Positions 46,553 through 58,506 of a stretch of 64,000 nt of DNA are shown piece after piece (positions within the stretch are counted from its first letter, which is position 1; each line of letters starts with the position of its first letter). The position numbers and the translations under genes were made by a program. The notes under the pieces were generated by a model. The model made no database searches. It was not told where the DNA came from and saw nothing but the letters and a program-made list of their open reading frames with translations. This DNA comes from Urophycis tenuis (lineage: Eukaryota > Chordata > Actinopteri > Gadiformes > Phycidae), in NCBI GenBank assembly GCA_036785325.1, contig JAXIVH010000038.1, forward strand, positions 79,501-143,500, given 5' to 3'.

Positions 46553-47219
46553 CAACGGAATCGTTTCTCTTTCTACGAAATCGATACAGCTAAATACATA
46601 CCTTAACGAAAAGTCGAATTATTAACTCGCAAAGGATGAAGATCATCAAATCCACCTTAGTCGAATCCTCCGTTGGCAGTGGACAGCAATGACCGTGACT
46701 ACGTATGAGTCGTAAAAACATTAGGTGACGTATTCCGATCCTCGCTCAGCGATTGGTCCGTTGAGCGCCGAGCTCTGCTCAGCATCGCTCCGCCATTGGC
46801 CGATCGCTGCTCAACTCTGCTCAGCTTTGGTCAACCATTGGTCGGTTAGCGTGAGCTTAGGGACTTGGCGGAGAGTTTGCCTGAAGAAGGCGAACGACCC
46901 CCCCCCCCCCCCCCAAGTCCCTATTGCGCAACCCTGGGATCGACCAAAAAGGATCGGGGAGGATCAAAAGGGATGGCTCCATCTGGTGGCCACCGGTGGG
47001 AGGTTTTATTTCCAGAAATTTCCAAAAATGTCATTGTGAGGGACCGACTTGATCACCCCACGTATTGGGATGTGGACTCTCTGGCCTGGACCGTGTAGAC
47101 AAACACGAGGGGTGGCAATGCCGTTGAAAAGTAGTGGGGCTTTATTGTCTTCACCACAACTTGCAAAATAACAAAACAAACATAAATCCAAAATCCTAAA
47201 TAATACTAAATGGCAAAAC
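46553..47219. other. Mostly single-copy spacer
   Basis: About 670 bp with no similarity to the other repeats of the window that I can see. It holds a CCAAT-box cluster, a 17-C run at 46898-46914 and, near 47140, GGCTTTATTGTCTTCACC, which on the minus strand contains AATAAAG. Open frames of about 60-100 codons occur but start with non-ATG codons or look like chance, so none is called a gene. Confidence 0.6.
46752..46841. promoter_or_regulatory. Three evenly spaced inverted CCAAT boxes
   Basis: ATTGG at 46752, 46795 and 46837, thus 43 and 42 bp apart, each in a weakly conserved ~42 bp repeat with GCTCAGC-like and GCG-rich parts. A CRE-like TGACGTA lies upstream at about 46727. Evenly spaced NF-Y sites are known from several vertebrate promoters; here no downstream gene is visible in the window. 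Confidence 0.4.
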
Positions 47220-47480
47220 TAGCCATTTTATGGTCAGGGTTTGGGCTTAAGGGTGGGGTTGGGGAACCAAATTAGGCTTAGATAGAGGGGTTAGGGTTAG
47301 GGCCACAAATTGGGCTAGGCTTAAGAATTAGGTTTAGGATTAGGGGCCCAAATTGGGTTAGGTTTAGGTATAGGGGCAAAATTGGGTTAGGTTTAGGGAT
47401 GATTAGAGACCAAATTGGGTTTAGGTTTAGGGCTAGGGCCAAATTGGGTTAGGGTTAGGGCTGGGGAACAAATTGGGTTA

Positions 47481-47519
<39 letters not shown>

Positions 47520-47615
47520 GGGTTAGGGTTAGGGTTAGGGTTAGGGGTTAGGGTTAGGGTTAGGGGTTAGGGGTTAGGGTTAGGGTTAGGGTTAGGGGTT
47601 AGGGTTAGGGTTAGG
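47220..47615 (+). repeat. Interstitial telomere-type tract
   Basis: Begins with a ~55-60 bp degenerate repeat built on CCAAATTGGGTTAGG (about 47260-47480). It passes at about 47482-47615 into the most canonical TTAGGG of the window, mostly TTAGGG and GGTTAGGG with single-G length changes. It ends at GGTTAGGTTCAT, the left edge of the diverged unit-A copy. Confidence 0.9.
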
Positions 47616-48217
47616 TTCATTTTAAGTTATCTCGATGATCCCCCCCACCTCATCCAACGACTGGGTAGTTGAATGGGGGATCAAAGGCAGTTGCGCACGC
47701 CAATATCTAGTCATCCGCAGCTCTCTTTTCCCATATTACTAAGAATGAAGTAAAATGAAATGGTTATCTGTCTTGTTGTGATATAACCGCTGATTTGAAG
47801 ATATAGACTTGATGGTTTTCTTTGTAACCAAGAATGGAGTAAATGGGATGGTTGTTTGTCTTTTTGTGATATAACCGCTGATTTTGGAATATGGACTTGT
47901 TTTTCTTTTCCCAAAGGTTTTCTTTGTTCCAAGATGAAGGTCAATCTGGTTTGATTGAAAATACTTCAATGCATTGGTATATTTATTTATTTGAATAAAG
48001 AGGAGTCACAGCTGGAGTGAGACTTTTCTTTTCCATTTCTATTTTAGTATAAACGTGCTATCGAAATATTAGGACACGTCATCAGTAGTGGACCCTGGGA
48101 TCATAGGGTGTTTCTGGCCATTGTCACTATACACCCTCACCCAAGGGAGGCCCCCCCGAGAGTGATCAATTCTCAAGGTGTGTCGGTTCCGAAATGGAAT
48201 TGGTATTGGGTTTAAAC

Positions 48218-48274
48218 AATTTTGCAATTTCCCAGCTTGGGATTAATAAAGTATTTTCTATTCTATTCTATTCC
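48218..48274 (+). mobile_element. 57 bp LINE 3' end insertion
   Basis: AATTTTGCAATTTCCCAGCT, then a stretch ending in GGGATTAATAAAG and a short TTCTA tail. It is flanked by AAAC on both sides (48214-48217 and 48275-48278), a 4 bp duplication of the target. Other unit-A copies have an uninterrupted TTTAAGCTTTTTT or TTTAAACTTTTTT here. An extreme 5' truncation, on the plus strand. Confidence 0.8.
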
Positions 48275-48426
48275 AAACTTTTTTAGGAGTGCTCATTTGT
48301 CGAGGTAACCTCGAGGTAAGTAAAGGTAAGTAAAACACTTTTTAGGATACATTGTTTTAGTTATGGAGAACAAGAAGGGGGGCACATACTTACCTCCTGA
48401 CCAGCACAAACCAGTTGTTAACACCG

Positions 48427-48753
48427 CTAGGTAGCCCTGGTTTGGCCAATCAGGGTCGGAGCTTGGTTCTTGTCCTCTGTTGGGTCCAGATGAACTAATA
48501 GGAAAACGGGGGTACGAAGTACCGAGGCCAGCCGTGACAAAACACTGCCTCCACGGTCCCCCAATGCAGCTGTCTTCAGCGATGGGTGTCCAGACCTAGG
48601 AAAGACCAAGACCAGCCCCGTCCAGCGGTGCCTTCCCAGTCGGTCCCAGGGTAGGAAAGGCCAAGGCCAGCCGCGACTAAGCACTGCCTCCCTGGCCCCT
48701 CCAGGACCCCATGCCGAACAGCCTGTTAAAAACAATTCCTGTGCCCCATACAC
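48427..48753 (-). other. Open frame in the diverged GC-rich block, unlikely to be coding
   Basis: The 108-codon minus-strand frame of the GC-rich block is still open here. Against the main copies, nearly every base difference changes an amino acid (for example L8F, S45T, I61T, A71V, A101T), and one inserted base is offset by one lost base near 48500. A protein under selection would show mostly silent changes. No known motif was recognised. The frame is recorded as a by-product of GC-rich DNA lacking stops. Confidence 0.6.
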
Positions 48754-49588
48754 CGCGCGACTACAGAGATTGTGTAGGAAGTTGACCTTAGAGAAGACTC
48801 AATGGCTTACTTTCCTCACCCAAAACAACAATTTCTTGGGGTAGTCTATTCTCGCCGTAGGTACTTTGGTAATGGTTTTTTTTGCGCGCAAAGTTTTCCG
48901 GTTGAAATGCATAATGGGGAATTGGCTTGTTCCTCCAATACGCCAAGTGTAGGTTAGGGTTAGGTTTAGGGGTTAGGGTTAAGGTTAGGGCTGAGGTTAG
49001 GGTTAGGTTTAAGGTTAGGGTTGAGGTTAGGGTTGGGGTTATGGCTGAGGTTAAGGTTAGGGTTGAGGTTAGGGTTAGTGTTATGGATAAGGTTAGGGTT
49101 AAGTGTTAGGGCCAAGGTTAGGGTGAATGTCAGGGCTAAGGTTGGGGCCAAGGTTAGGGTTGAGATAGGGTTAGGGGTTAGGGGGTTAGGGGTTAGGTTT
49201 AGGGATTAGGGTCTGGGTTAGGGTTAGGGCCAAGGTCAGGGTTGAGGTTAGGGTTAAGGTTAGGGTTAGGGCTAGGGCTTAGGGTTAGGGTTAAGGTTAG
49301 GGTTAGGGCTAAGGTTAGGGTTGGGGCTAAGGCTAGGTTTAAGGTTAGGGTTAGGGTTGGGGCTAAGGTTAGGGCTAAGGTTAGGGTCAAGGTAAGGGTT
49401 AATGTCAGGGCTAAGGTTGGGGCCAAGGTTAGGGTTGAGTTAGGGTTAGGGCTAAGGTTAGGTCTATGGTTAGGGTTGGGTTAGGGTTAAGGCCAAGGTA
49501 AGGGTTAGTGTCCGGGCTAAGGTTGGTGTCAAGGTTAACGTTGAGTTAGGGTTAGGGCTAAGGTTAGGCCTATGGTTAGGGTTGGGTT

Positions 49589-51624
49589 CGTTAGAGTTAT
49601 CTCGATGACCCCCCCCACCTCATCCAACGACTCGGTAGTTGAATAGGGGATCAAAGGCAGTTGCACTCGCCAATATCTAGTCATCCGCAGCTCTCTTTTC
49701 CCATATTACCAAGAATGAAGTAAAACGAAATGGTTATCTGTCTTGTTGTGATATAACCGCTGATTTGGAGATATAGACTTGTTTTTCCTTTTCCCAAAGG
49801 TTTTCTTTGTTCCAAGATGGAGGTCAATCTAGTTTGATTGAAGGTACTTCCAATGCATTGGTATATTTACTTATTTGAATAAAGACGAGTCACAGCTGGA
49901 GTGAGACTTTTCTTTTCCATTTCTATTTTAGTATAAACGTGCTATCGAAATATTAGGACACGTCATCAGTAGTGGACCCTGGGATCATAGGGTGTTTCTG
50001 GCCATTGTCACTATACACCCTCACCCAAGGGAGGCCCCCCCGAGAGTGATCAATTCTCAAGGTGTGTCGTTTCCGAAATGGAATTGGTATTGGGTTTAAG
50101 CTTTTTTAGGAGTGATCATTTGTTGAGGTAACGTCGAGGTAAGTAAAGGTAAGTAAAACACTTTTTAGGATACATTGTTTTGGTTATGGAGAGGAGGGGG
50201 CACATACTTACCCCCTGACCAGCACAAACCAGTTGTTAACACCGCTAGGTAGCCCTGGTTTGGCCAATCAGGGCCGGAGCTTGGTTCTTGTCCTCTGTTG
50301 GGTCCAGATGAACTAGCAGAAAACTGGGGTCACGAAGGACCGAGGCCAGCCGTGACAAAGCACTGCCTCCACGGTCCCCCAATGCAGCTATCCTCAGCGA
50401 TGGGTGTCCAGACCTAGGAAAGACCAAGACCAGCCCCGACCAGCGGTGCCTTCCCAGTCGGTCCCAGGGTAGGAAAGGCCAAGGCCAGCCGCGACTAAGC
50501 ACTGCCTCCCTGGCCCCTCCAGGACCCCATGCCGAACAGCCTGTTAATAACAATTCCTGTGCCCCATACACCGCGCGACTACAGAGATTGTGTGGGAAGT
50601 TGACCTTAGAGAAGACTCAATGGCTTACTTTCCTCACCCAAAACAACAATTTCTTGGGGTAGTCTATTCTCGCCGTAGGTACTTCGGTAATGGGTTTTTT
50701 TGTGAAAAGTTTTCCGGATGAAATGCATGCTGGGTAATTGTCTTCTTCCTCCAATATGTCAAGTGTAGGTTAAGGTTAGGGTAGATTTAGGGGTAGAGTT
50801 AGCAGTTAACCTTAACGTTAGGTTTGAAGTAAATGGGAGGGGTTGCGGTTAGGGTTAAGGTTAGGGCTGAGGTTAGGGTTAGGTATAAGGTTACGGTTTA
50901 GGGTTAAGGTTAGGGTTAAGGTTAGGGTTACGGTTAGGGCTAAGGTTAGGGCTAAGGTTAGAGTAAGGGTTAGGGTTAGCGTTACGGTTAGGGTAAGGTT
51001 AGGGTTAGGGTTAGAGGTTAGGGGTTAGGGTTAAGATGAGGGCTGAGGTTAGGGTTAAGGTTAGGGATAAGGTTAGGGTTGGGGTTACGGCTGAGATTGG
51101 GGTTAAGGTTAGGGTTGAGGTTAGGGTTAGTGTTATGGATAAGGTTAGGTTAAGTGTTAGGGCCAAGGTTAGGGTTAAGGTTATGGTTAAGATTAGGGTT
51201 AGGGCTAAAATTAGGGTTAGGGCTAAGGTTAGGGTTAGGGTTATGGCTGAGGTTAGGGTTAAGGTTAGGTTTGAGGTTAGGGTTAAGGTTAGGGCCAAGG
51301 TTAGGGTTAGGGTTAAGGTTAGGGTTAGGGCTAAGGTTAGGGTTAGGGTTATGGCTGAGGCTAGGGTTAGGGCTAAAGTTAGGGCAAAGGTTAGAGTTAG
51401 GGTTAGCGTTAGAGTTAGGGTAGGGTTAGTGTTGGAGGTTAGGGTAGGCTTAGGGTTAGAGTTAGAGTAGGGGTTAGGGTTAGAGTTAGAGTAGGGGTTA
51501 GGGTTAGTGTTAAGGCTAAGGTTAGGGGTTGAGGTTAGTGTTAAGATTAGGGCCAAGGTAAGGGTTAGTGTTAGGGTTGAGTTAGGGTTAGGGCTAAGGT
51601 TAGGCCTATGGTTAGGGTTAGGTT
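49589..51624 (+). repeat. Unit A, short copy of the second array
   Basis: Begins at CGTTAGAG directly after telomere-type repeat (GGTTGGGTT), with no palindrome or AT-rich part. GC-rich block 50228-50588. The telomere-type part lacks 30 bp near 51055 and runs to CCTATGGTTAGGGTTAGGTT, where the next short copy begins. Confidence 0.9.
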
Positions 51625-53752
51625 CGTTAGAGTTATCTCGATGACCCCCCCCCACCTCATCCAACGACTCGGTAGTTGAATAGGGGATCAAAGGCAGTTG
51701 CACTCGCCAATATCTAGTCATCCGCAGCTCTCTTTTCCCATATTACCAAGAATGAAGTAAAACGAAATGGTTATCTGTCTTGTTGTGATATAACCGCTGA
51801 TTTGGAGATATAGACTTGTTTTTCCTTTTCCCAAAGGTTTTCTTTGTTCCAAGATGAAGGTCAATCTAGTTTGATTGAAGGTACTTCCAATGCATTGGTA
51901 TATTTACTTATTTGAATAAAGACGAGTCACAGCTGGAGTGACTTTTCTTTTCCATTTCTATTTTAGTATAAACGTGCTATCGAAATATTAGGACACGTCA
52001 TCAGTAGAGGACCCTGGGATCATAGGGTGTTTCTGGCCATTGTCACTATACACCCTCACCCAAGGGAGGCCCCCCCGAGAGTGATCAATTCTCAAGGTGT
52101 GTCGTTTCCGAAATGGAATTGGTATTGGGTTTAAGCTTTTTTAGGAGTGATCATTTGTTGAGGTAACGTCGAGGTAAGTAAAGGTAAGTAAAACACTTTT
52201 TAGGATACATTGTTTTGGTTATGGAGAGGAGGGGGCACATACTTACCCCCTGACCAGCACAAACCAGTTGTTAACACCGCTAGGTAGCCCTGGTTTGGCC
52301 AATCAGGGCCGGAGCTTGGTTCTTGTCCTCTGTTGGGTCCAGATGAACTAGCAGAAAACTGGGGTCACGAAGGACCGAGGCCAGCCGTGACAAAGCACTG
52401 CCTCCACGGTCCCCCAATGCAGCTATCCTCAGCGATGGGTGTCCAGACCTAGGAAAGACCAAGACCAGCCCCGACCAGCGGTGCCTTCCCAGTCGGCCCC
52501 AGGGTAGGAAAGGCCAAGGCCAGCCGCGACTAAGCACTGCCTCCCTGGCCCCTCCAGGACCCCATGCCGAACAGCCTGTTAATAACAATTCCTGTGCCCC
52601 ATACACCGCGCGACTACAGCGATTGTGTAGGAAGTTGACCTTAGAGAAGACTCAATGGCTTACTTTCCTCACCCAAAACAACAATTTCTTGGGGTAGTCT
52701 ATTCTCGCCGTAGGTACTTCGGTAATGGGTTTTTTTGTGAAAAGTTTTCCGGATGAAATGCATGCTGGGTAATTGTCTTCTTCCTCCAATATGTCAAGTG
52801 TAGGTTAAGGTTAGGGTAGATTTAGGGGTAGAGTTAGCAGTTAACCTTAACGTTAGGTTTGAAGTAAATGGGAGGGGTTGCGGTTAGGGTTAAGGTTAGG
52901 GCTGAGGTTAGGGTTAGGTATAAGGTTACGGTTTAGGGTTAAGGTTAGGGTTAAGGTTAGGGTTACGGTTAGGGCTAAGGTTAGGGCTAAGGTTAGAGTA
53001 AGGGTTAGGGTTAGCGTTACGGTTAGGGTAAGGTTAGGGTTAGGGTTAGAGGTTAGGGGTTAGGGGTTAGGGTTAAGATGAGGGCTGAGGTTAGGGTTAA
53101 GGTTAGGGCTGAGGTTAGGGTTAGGTTTAAGGTTAGGGATAAGGTTAGGGTTGGGGTTACGGCTGAGATTGGGGTTAAGGTTAGGGTTGAGGTTAGGGTT
53201 AGTGTTATGGATAAGGTTAGGTTAAGTGTTAGGGCCAAGGTTAGGGTTAAGGTTATGGTTAAGATTAGGGTTAGGGCTAGAATTAGGGTTAGGGCTAAGG
53301 TTAGGGTTAGGGTTATGGCTGAGGTTAGGGTTAAGGTTAGGTTTGAGGTTAGTGTTAAGGTTAGGGCCAAGGTTAGGGTTAGGGTTAAGGTTAGGGTTAG
53401 GGCTAAGGTTAGGGTTAGGGTTATGGCTGAGGCTAGGGTTAGGGCTAAAGTTAGGGCAAAGGTTAGAGTTAGGGTTAGCGTTAGAGTTAGGGTAGGGTTA
53501 GTGTTGGAGGTTAGGGTAGGCTTAGGGTTAGAGTTAGAGTAGGGGTTAGGGTTAGAGTTAGAGTAGGGGTTAGGGTTAGTGTTAAGGCTAAGGTTAGGGG
53601 TTGAGGTTAGTGTTAAGATTAGGGCCAAGGTAAGGGTTAGTGTTAGGGTTGAGTTAGGGTTAGGGCTAAGGTTAGGCCTATGGTTAGGGTTGGGGTTGAG
53701 GTTATCCCTAGGGTTAGAGTTAGAGCTAGAGATTGAGGAAGGTAGAGTCAAG
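51625..53752 (+). repeat. Unit A, short-start copy with complete right end
   Basis: Begins at CGTTAGAG through the same kind of junction. GC-rich block 52263-52623, with GTCGGCCCC instead of GTCGGTCCC. Two bases of GTGAGACTTTT are lost near 51939. The telomere-type part is complete up to the palindrome at 53753. Confidence 0.9.
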
Positions 53753-54486
53753 GTGAGACAGTCTGTACGGACTGAACTCACCCCCGCCGGATCGGGCTAG
53801 TACACTCTATCTCCCCCAACTCCCTCATTTCCATGAGGGAAGACAGGGGAGAAGAGATGGGAGGAGTATATATATTTAATATATATTTTTTTAGTAAATA
53901 AATACATCGAGAGACTCACAGCTGGAGTGGGTTTTAATCTTTGTATTCAACGTTGTTCCTCCTCTTTTGATTCCTCGCTGGTGGTGCGTCGTCTCCACCT
54001 AGTGGTCGTTTTGTGAAGAAGAGTTATAGAAATAGAAATAGAAATACTCTATTGTTCCCAGGTTGGGAAATTGCATTAATAGGTAAGTAATAATAATAAT
54101 AATAGGTAATTGCAATAGTTGGTAAGGTAATCTATATTTAATTTATTTATTTATATTTGTATATTTATTTAGTCTATTTATTTATTCATTTTTGTTTATT
54201 TATTTATTTAGATAAAGAGGATCACAGCTGGAGTGAGTTTTTAGTCTTTGTGTTAAAGGCTGGTTGCCTTCTTTTGATTCTTCAGTGGTGGTCCATCGCC
54301 TCCATCTAGTGGTCGTTTTGTGAATAACAGTTGGTAAGGTAATATAAATGGGTTGTGTAGAGAGCCCGTTCTTTCGATGGCCCTGGCTCGGTTAGGTTCG
54401 TTAGAGTTATCTCGATGACCCCCCCCCACCTCATCCAACGACTCGGTTGTTGAATAGGGGATCAAATGCAGTTGCACTCGCCAATA
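53753..54486 (+). repeat. Unit A, last copy, cut off by the satellite
   Basis: Palindrome and AT-rich part are present; breaks off at GCCAATATC exactly as copy 12 does at 34621. Private change CAAATGCAG at about 54465, and TTCAACGTTG near 53947. Confidence 0.95.
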
Positions 54487-55896
54487 TCAAGCTTAGATTT
54501 CCCCGCTTATAATGAGCCCATCCCCAAGCAATTTGGTTGCTCAGAGACAAAACTGTGTCAGGTTGACTGAAGTCTACCCAGCAGCTAAAAACATACCTTC
54601 AACGTTTCAATTAACATCAATCTTTCCTTACAGATCACAAATTAATTAGCTTAGTATTTCAACGACCAATGAGTCAATATAGTCTTGCCATACGCCGTTG
54701 GAAAGCTTAGATTTCCCCGCTTAAAATGAGCCCATCCGCGAGCAGTCTGGTTGATGACAGACTAAACTGCGTCAGGTTGAATGAAGTCTACCCAGCAGCT
54801 AAAAACATACCTTTAACGTTTCAATTAACATCAATCTTTCCTTACAGAACACAAATTAATTAGCTTAGTATTTCAACGACCCATGAGTCAATATAGTCTT
54901 GCCATACGCCGTTGGAAAGCTTAGATTTCCCCGCTTAAAATGAGCCCATCCGCGAGCAGTCTGGTTGATGACAGACTAAACTGCGTCAGGTTGAATGAAG
55001 TCTACCCAGCAGCTAAAAACATACCTTAAACGTTTTAATTAACATCAATCTTTCCTTACAGAACACAAATTAATTAGCTTAGTTTTTCAACGGCCCTTTG
55101 GTGAATATAGTCTTGCCATACGCCGTTGAAAAGCTTAGATTTCCCCGCTTATAATGAGCCCATCCCCGAGCAATTTGGTTGCTCACAGACAAAACTGTGT
55201 CAGGTTGACTGAAGTCTACCCAGCAGCTAAAAACATACCTTCAACGTTTCAATTAACATCAATCTTTCCTTACAGAACACTAATTAATTATCTTAGTATT
55301 TCAACGACCCATGAGTCAATATAGTCTTGCCATACGCCGTTGGGAAGCTTAGATTTCCTCGCTTAAAATTAGCCCATCGGCGAGCAGTCTGGTTGATCAC
55401 AGACTAAACTGCGTCAGGTTGAGTGAAGTCTACCCAGCAGCTAAAAACATACCTTCAACGTTTCAATTAACATCAATCTTTCCTTACAGAACACAAATTA
55501 ATTATCTTAGTATTTCAACGACCAATGAGTCAATATAGTCTTGCCATACGCCGTTGGAAAGCTTAGATTTCCCCGCTTAAAATGAGCCCATCCGCGAGCA
55601 GTCTGGTTGCTCACAGACAAATCTGCGTCAGGTTGACTGAAGTCTACCCAGCAGCTAAAAACATACCTTCAACGTTTCAATTAAGATCAATCTTTCAATA
55701 AAGAACAGAAATTAATTAGCTTAGTATTTCAACGACCCATGACTCAATATAGTCTTGCCATACGCCGTTGGGAACCTTAGATTTCCCCGCTTAAAATGAG
55801 CCCATCCCCGAGCAATTTGGTTGCTCACAGACAAAACTGCGTCAGGTTGACTGAAGTCTACCCAGCAGCTAAAAACATACCTTCAACTTTTCAATT
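54487..55896 (+). repeat. Satellite S, second array, first block (about 6.6 monomers)
   Basis: Starts with the same half monomer as 34622, and is longer than that first block by 858 bp, four monomers. Monomers near 54757 and 54967 have GGTTGATGACAG in place of GGTTGATCACAG. Confidence 0.95.
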
Positions 55897-56132
55897 CACG
55901 CGTTTTTTTTGTAATACGTGTAGCTATGATAAAGGACACATGTTTTGGCCTGTTTTATTATTCATAGTTGGCTTAACAGTAATAGAATATTATTATATGC
56001 TATAAGTGACCAGACGTCCGAGATCAAAACTGGGAGCATAATCCCAGAGAAGGGGGAAAAAAAGGGTCAGCTATGTTTAAGTATATATATATATGTGTGT
56101 GTATATATGCGTGTGTGTGTGTGTATATATGC

Positions 56133-56181
<49 letters not shown>

Positions 56182-56879
56182 AATCACTTACTTGGAACGG
56201 CATGATCCCATATCGCTGTGAAGGGATGGCGTTAACCAGGTGGGCGTGCAACCCCTCGAGAGAGTTGCTGCCTCGCCGGCACTTGTACTTGTTCAGCCGG
56301 ATGCAGTTCTTCACAACCACCTTCACAGAGACATACAGCTGTATGCCAGGGGGGTCCTGTAACACACAACCTATTGCAAGGTCCTCATTTATGCTGGTGT
56401 CATTTTGAAATGTTACCATATACAAGTTTGAATGGTTTTGACACACGATGACTGCAGAGACAGCTGCAGGATGGCCCACGAAGCAGGACGGAGGGGGCCT
56501 GTGGCTGTGCGGGGAGGACCAGCGGTATGGGTGCTGCCGACACAGGGGGCGGGCGGGCCACAGGCTGACGCAGCAGGAGGCCTCGGCTGGAGGCGGGTGG
56601 GCGCAGGAGGCTTCGGCCGGGTGGAGGACGACAACGCAGTGGGCTGAACGGGCCGGTTGGTGGGAGTCACAGGCTCTGGCTCATCAACAAATAACCTGGA
56701 AATATAAAATACACACGTGATCAGTATTGATATTGATATCTTTTATAAGAACACTGTTCATACCGTTTACACTTTTTATATAACTGTTTATACAATGTCC
56801 ATACTGTTTATTTATTAATGTTTATCACTGAAAAATAAAGGTGACTTGGTATGACTTGTGTGCTATTTTCTTTCCACAG
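55897..56879. repeat. Block B, copy 6
   Basis: A complete copy with a (GT)n tract at about 56133-56178. Confidence 0.9.
56192..56695 (-). pseudogene. Exon fragment, B copy 6 (3' half open)
   Basis: The 3' half is open to the donor, with QDPPG and RRGSNSLEG intact, as at 41510. The shared frameshift separates it from the proline-rich half. Confidence 0.6.
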
Positions 56880-57507
56880 CCAACAGAACACACATGAATC
56901 AGCTTATTATTTCGACGACCCATGGGCAAATATAGTCATGCCATACGTCGTTGGAAAGCTTAGATTTCCCCGTTTAAAATGAGCCCATCTCCGAGCAATT
57001 TGGTTGCTCACAGACAAATCTGCGTCAGGTTGACTGAAGTCTACACAGCAGCTAAAGACATACCTTCAACGTTTCAATTAACATCAATCTTTCCTTACAG
57101 AACACAAATTAATTAGCTTAGTATTTCAACGACCCTTTAGTGAATATAGTCTTGCCATACGCCGTTGGAAAGCTTAGATTTCCCCGCTTAAAATGAGCCC
57201 ATCCTCGAGCAGTCTGGTTGATCACAGACTAAACTGCGTCAGGTTGACTGAAGTCTACCCAGCAGCTAAAAACATACCTTCAACGTTTCAATTAACATCA
57301 ATCTTTCCTTACAGAACACAAATTAATTAGATTAGTATTTCAACGACCCATGAGTCAATATAGTCTTGCCATACGCCGTTGGAAAGCTTAGATTTCCCCG
57401 CTTAAAATGAGCCCATCCGCGAGCAGTCTGGTTGATCACAGACCAAACTGCGTCAGGTTGACTGAAGTCTACCCAGCAGCTAAAAACATACCTTCAACTT
57501 TTCAATT
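56880..57507 (+). repeat. Satellite S, 628 bp block, second array
   Basis: Counterpart of 40561-41188, same length, with the shared change TTAGATTAGTATTTC near 57328. Confidence 0.95.
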
Positions 57508-57755
57508 CACGCGTTTTTTTTGTAATACGTGTAGCTATGATAAAGGACACATGTTTTGGCCTGTTTTATTATTCATAGTTGGCTTAACAGTAATAGAATA
57601 TTATTATATGCTATAAGTGACCAGACGTCCGAGATCAAAACTGGGAGCATAATCCCCGAGAAGGGGGAAAAAAAGGGTCAGCTATGTTTAAGTATATATA
57701 TATATGTGTGTGTATATATGCGAGTGTGTGTGTGTGTGTGTATATATGCGCGCGC

Positions 57756-57808
<53 letters not shown>

Positions 57809-58506
57809 AATCACTTACTTGGAACGGCATGATCCCATATCGCTGTGAAGGGATGGCGTTAACCAGGTGGGCGTGCAACCCCTCGAGAGAGTTGCTGCCT
57901 CGCCGGCACTTGTACTTGTTCAGCCGGATGCAGTTCTTCACAACCACCTTCACAGAGACATACAGCTGTATGCCAGGGGGGTCCTGTAACACACAACCTA
58001 TTGCAAGGTCCTCATTTATGCTGGTGTCATTTTGAAATGTTACCATATACAAGTTTGAATGGTTTTGACACACGATGACTGCAGAGACAGCTGCAGGATG
58101 GCCCACGAAGCAGGACGGAGGGGGCCTGTGGCTGTGCGGGGAGGACCAGCGGTATGGGTGCTGCCGACACAGGGGGCGGGCGGGCCACAGGCTGACGCAG
58201 CAGGAGGCCTCGGCTGGAGGCGGGTGGGCGCAGGAGGCTTCGGCCGGGTGGAGGACGACAACGCAGTGGGCTGAACGGGCCGGTTGGTGGGAGTCACAGG
58301 CTCTGGCTCATCAACAAATAACCTGGAAATATAAAATACACACGTGATCAGTATTGATATTGATATCTTTTATAAGAACACTGTTCATACCGTTTACACT
58401 TTTTATACAACTGTTTATACAATGTCCATACTGTTTATTTATTAATGTTTATCACTGAAAAATAAAGGTGACTAGGTATGACTTGTGTGCTATTTTCTTT
58501 CCACAG
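57508..58506. repeat. Block B, copy 7
   Basis: Counterpart of B copy 3 by position and by GACTAGGTATG. The microsatellite has an extra CG pair (GCGCGCGCG). Confidence 0.9.
57819..58322 (-). pseudogene. Exon fragment, B copy 7 (3' half open)
   Basis: Open to the donor like B copies 3 and 6. It lacks the private TTCGTCC change of copy 3, so that change arose after the duplication. Confidence 0.6.

Larger units (their letters stand above)
47616..49588 (+). repeat. Unit A, diverged short copy
   Basis: Lacks the palindrome and AT-rich part: telomere repeat adjoins TTCATTTTAAGTTATCTCGA directly. A ~100 bp stretch around GATATAACCGCTGATTT is present twice (47780 and 47872). The GC-rich block (48410-48770) and all three splice-donor words are kept but with many substitutions. 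The telomere-type part (about 48950-49585) has a different variant order. It is the most diverged copy of the window. Confidence 0.9.

Noticed and set aside
46725..47191. Short open frames in the single-copy spacer
   Set aside because: Non-ATG or weak starts, proline run from the C17 tract, overlapping frames on both strands, no recognised motif.
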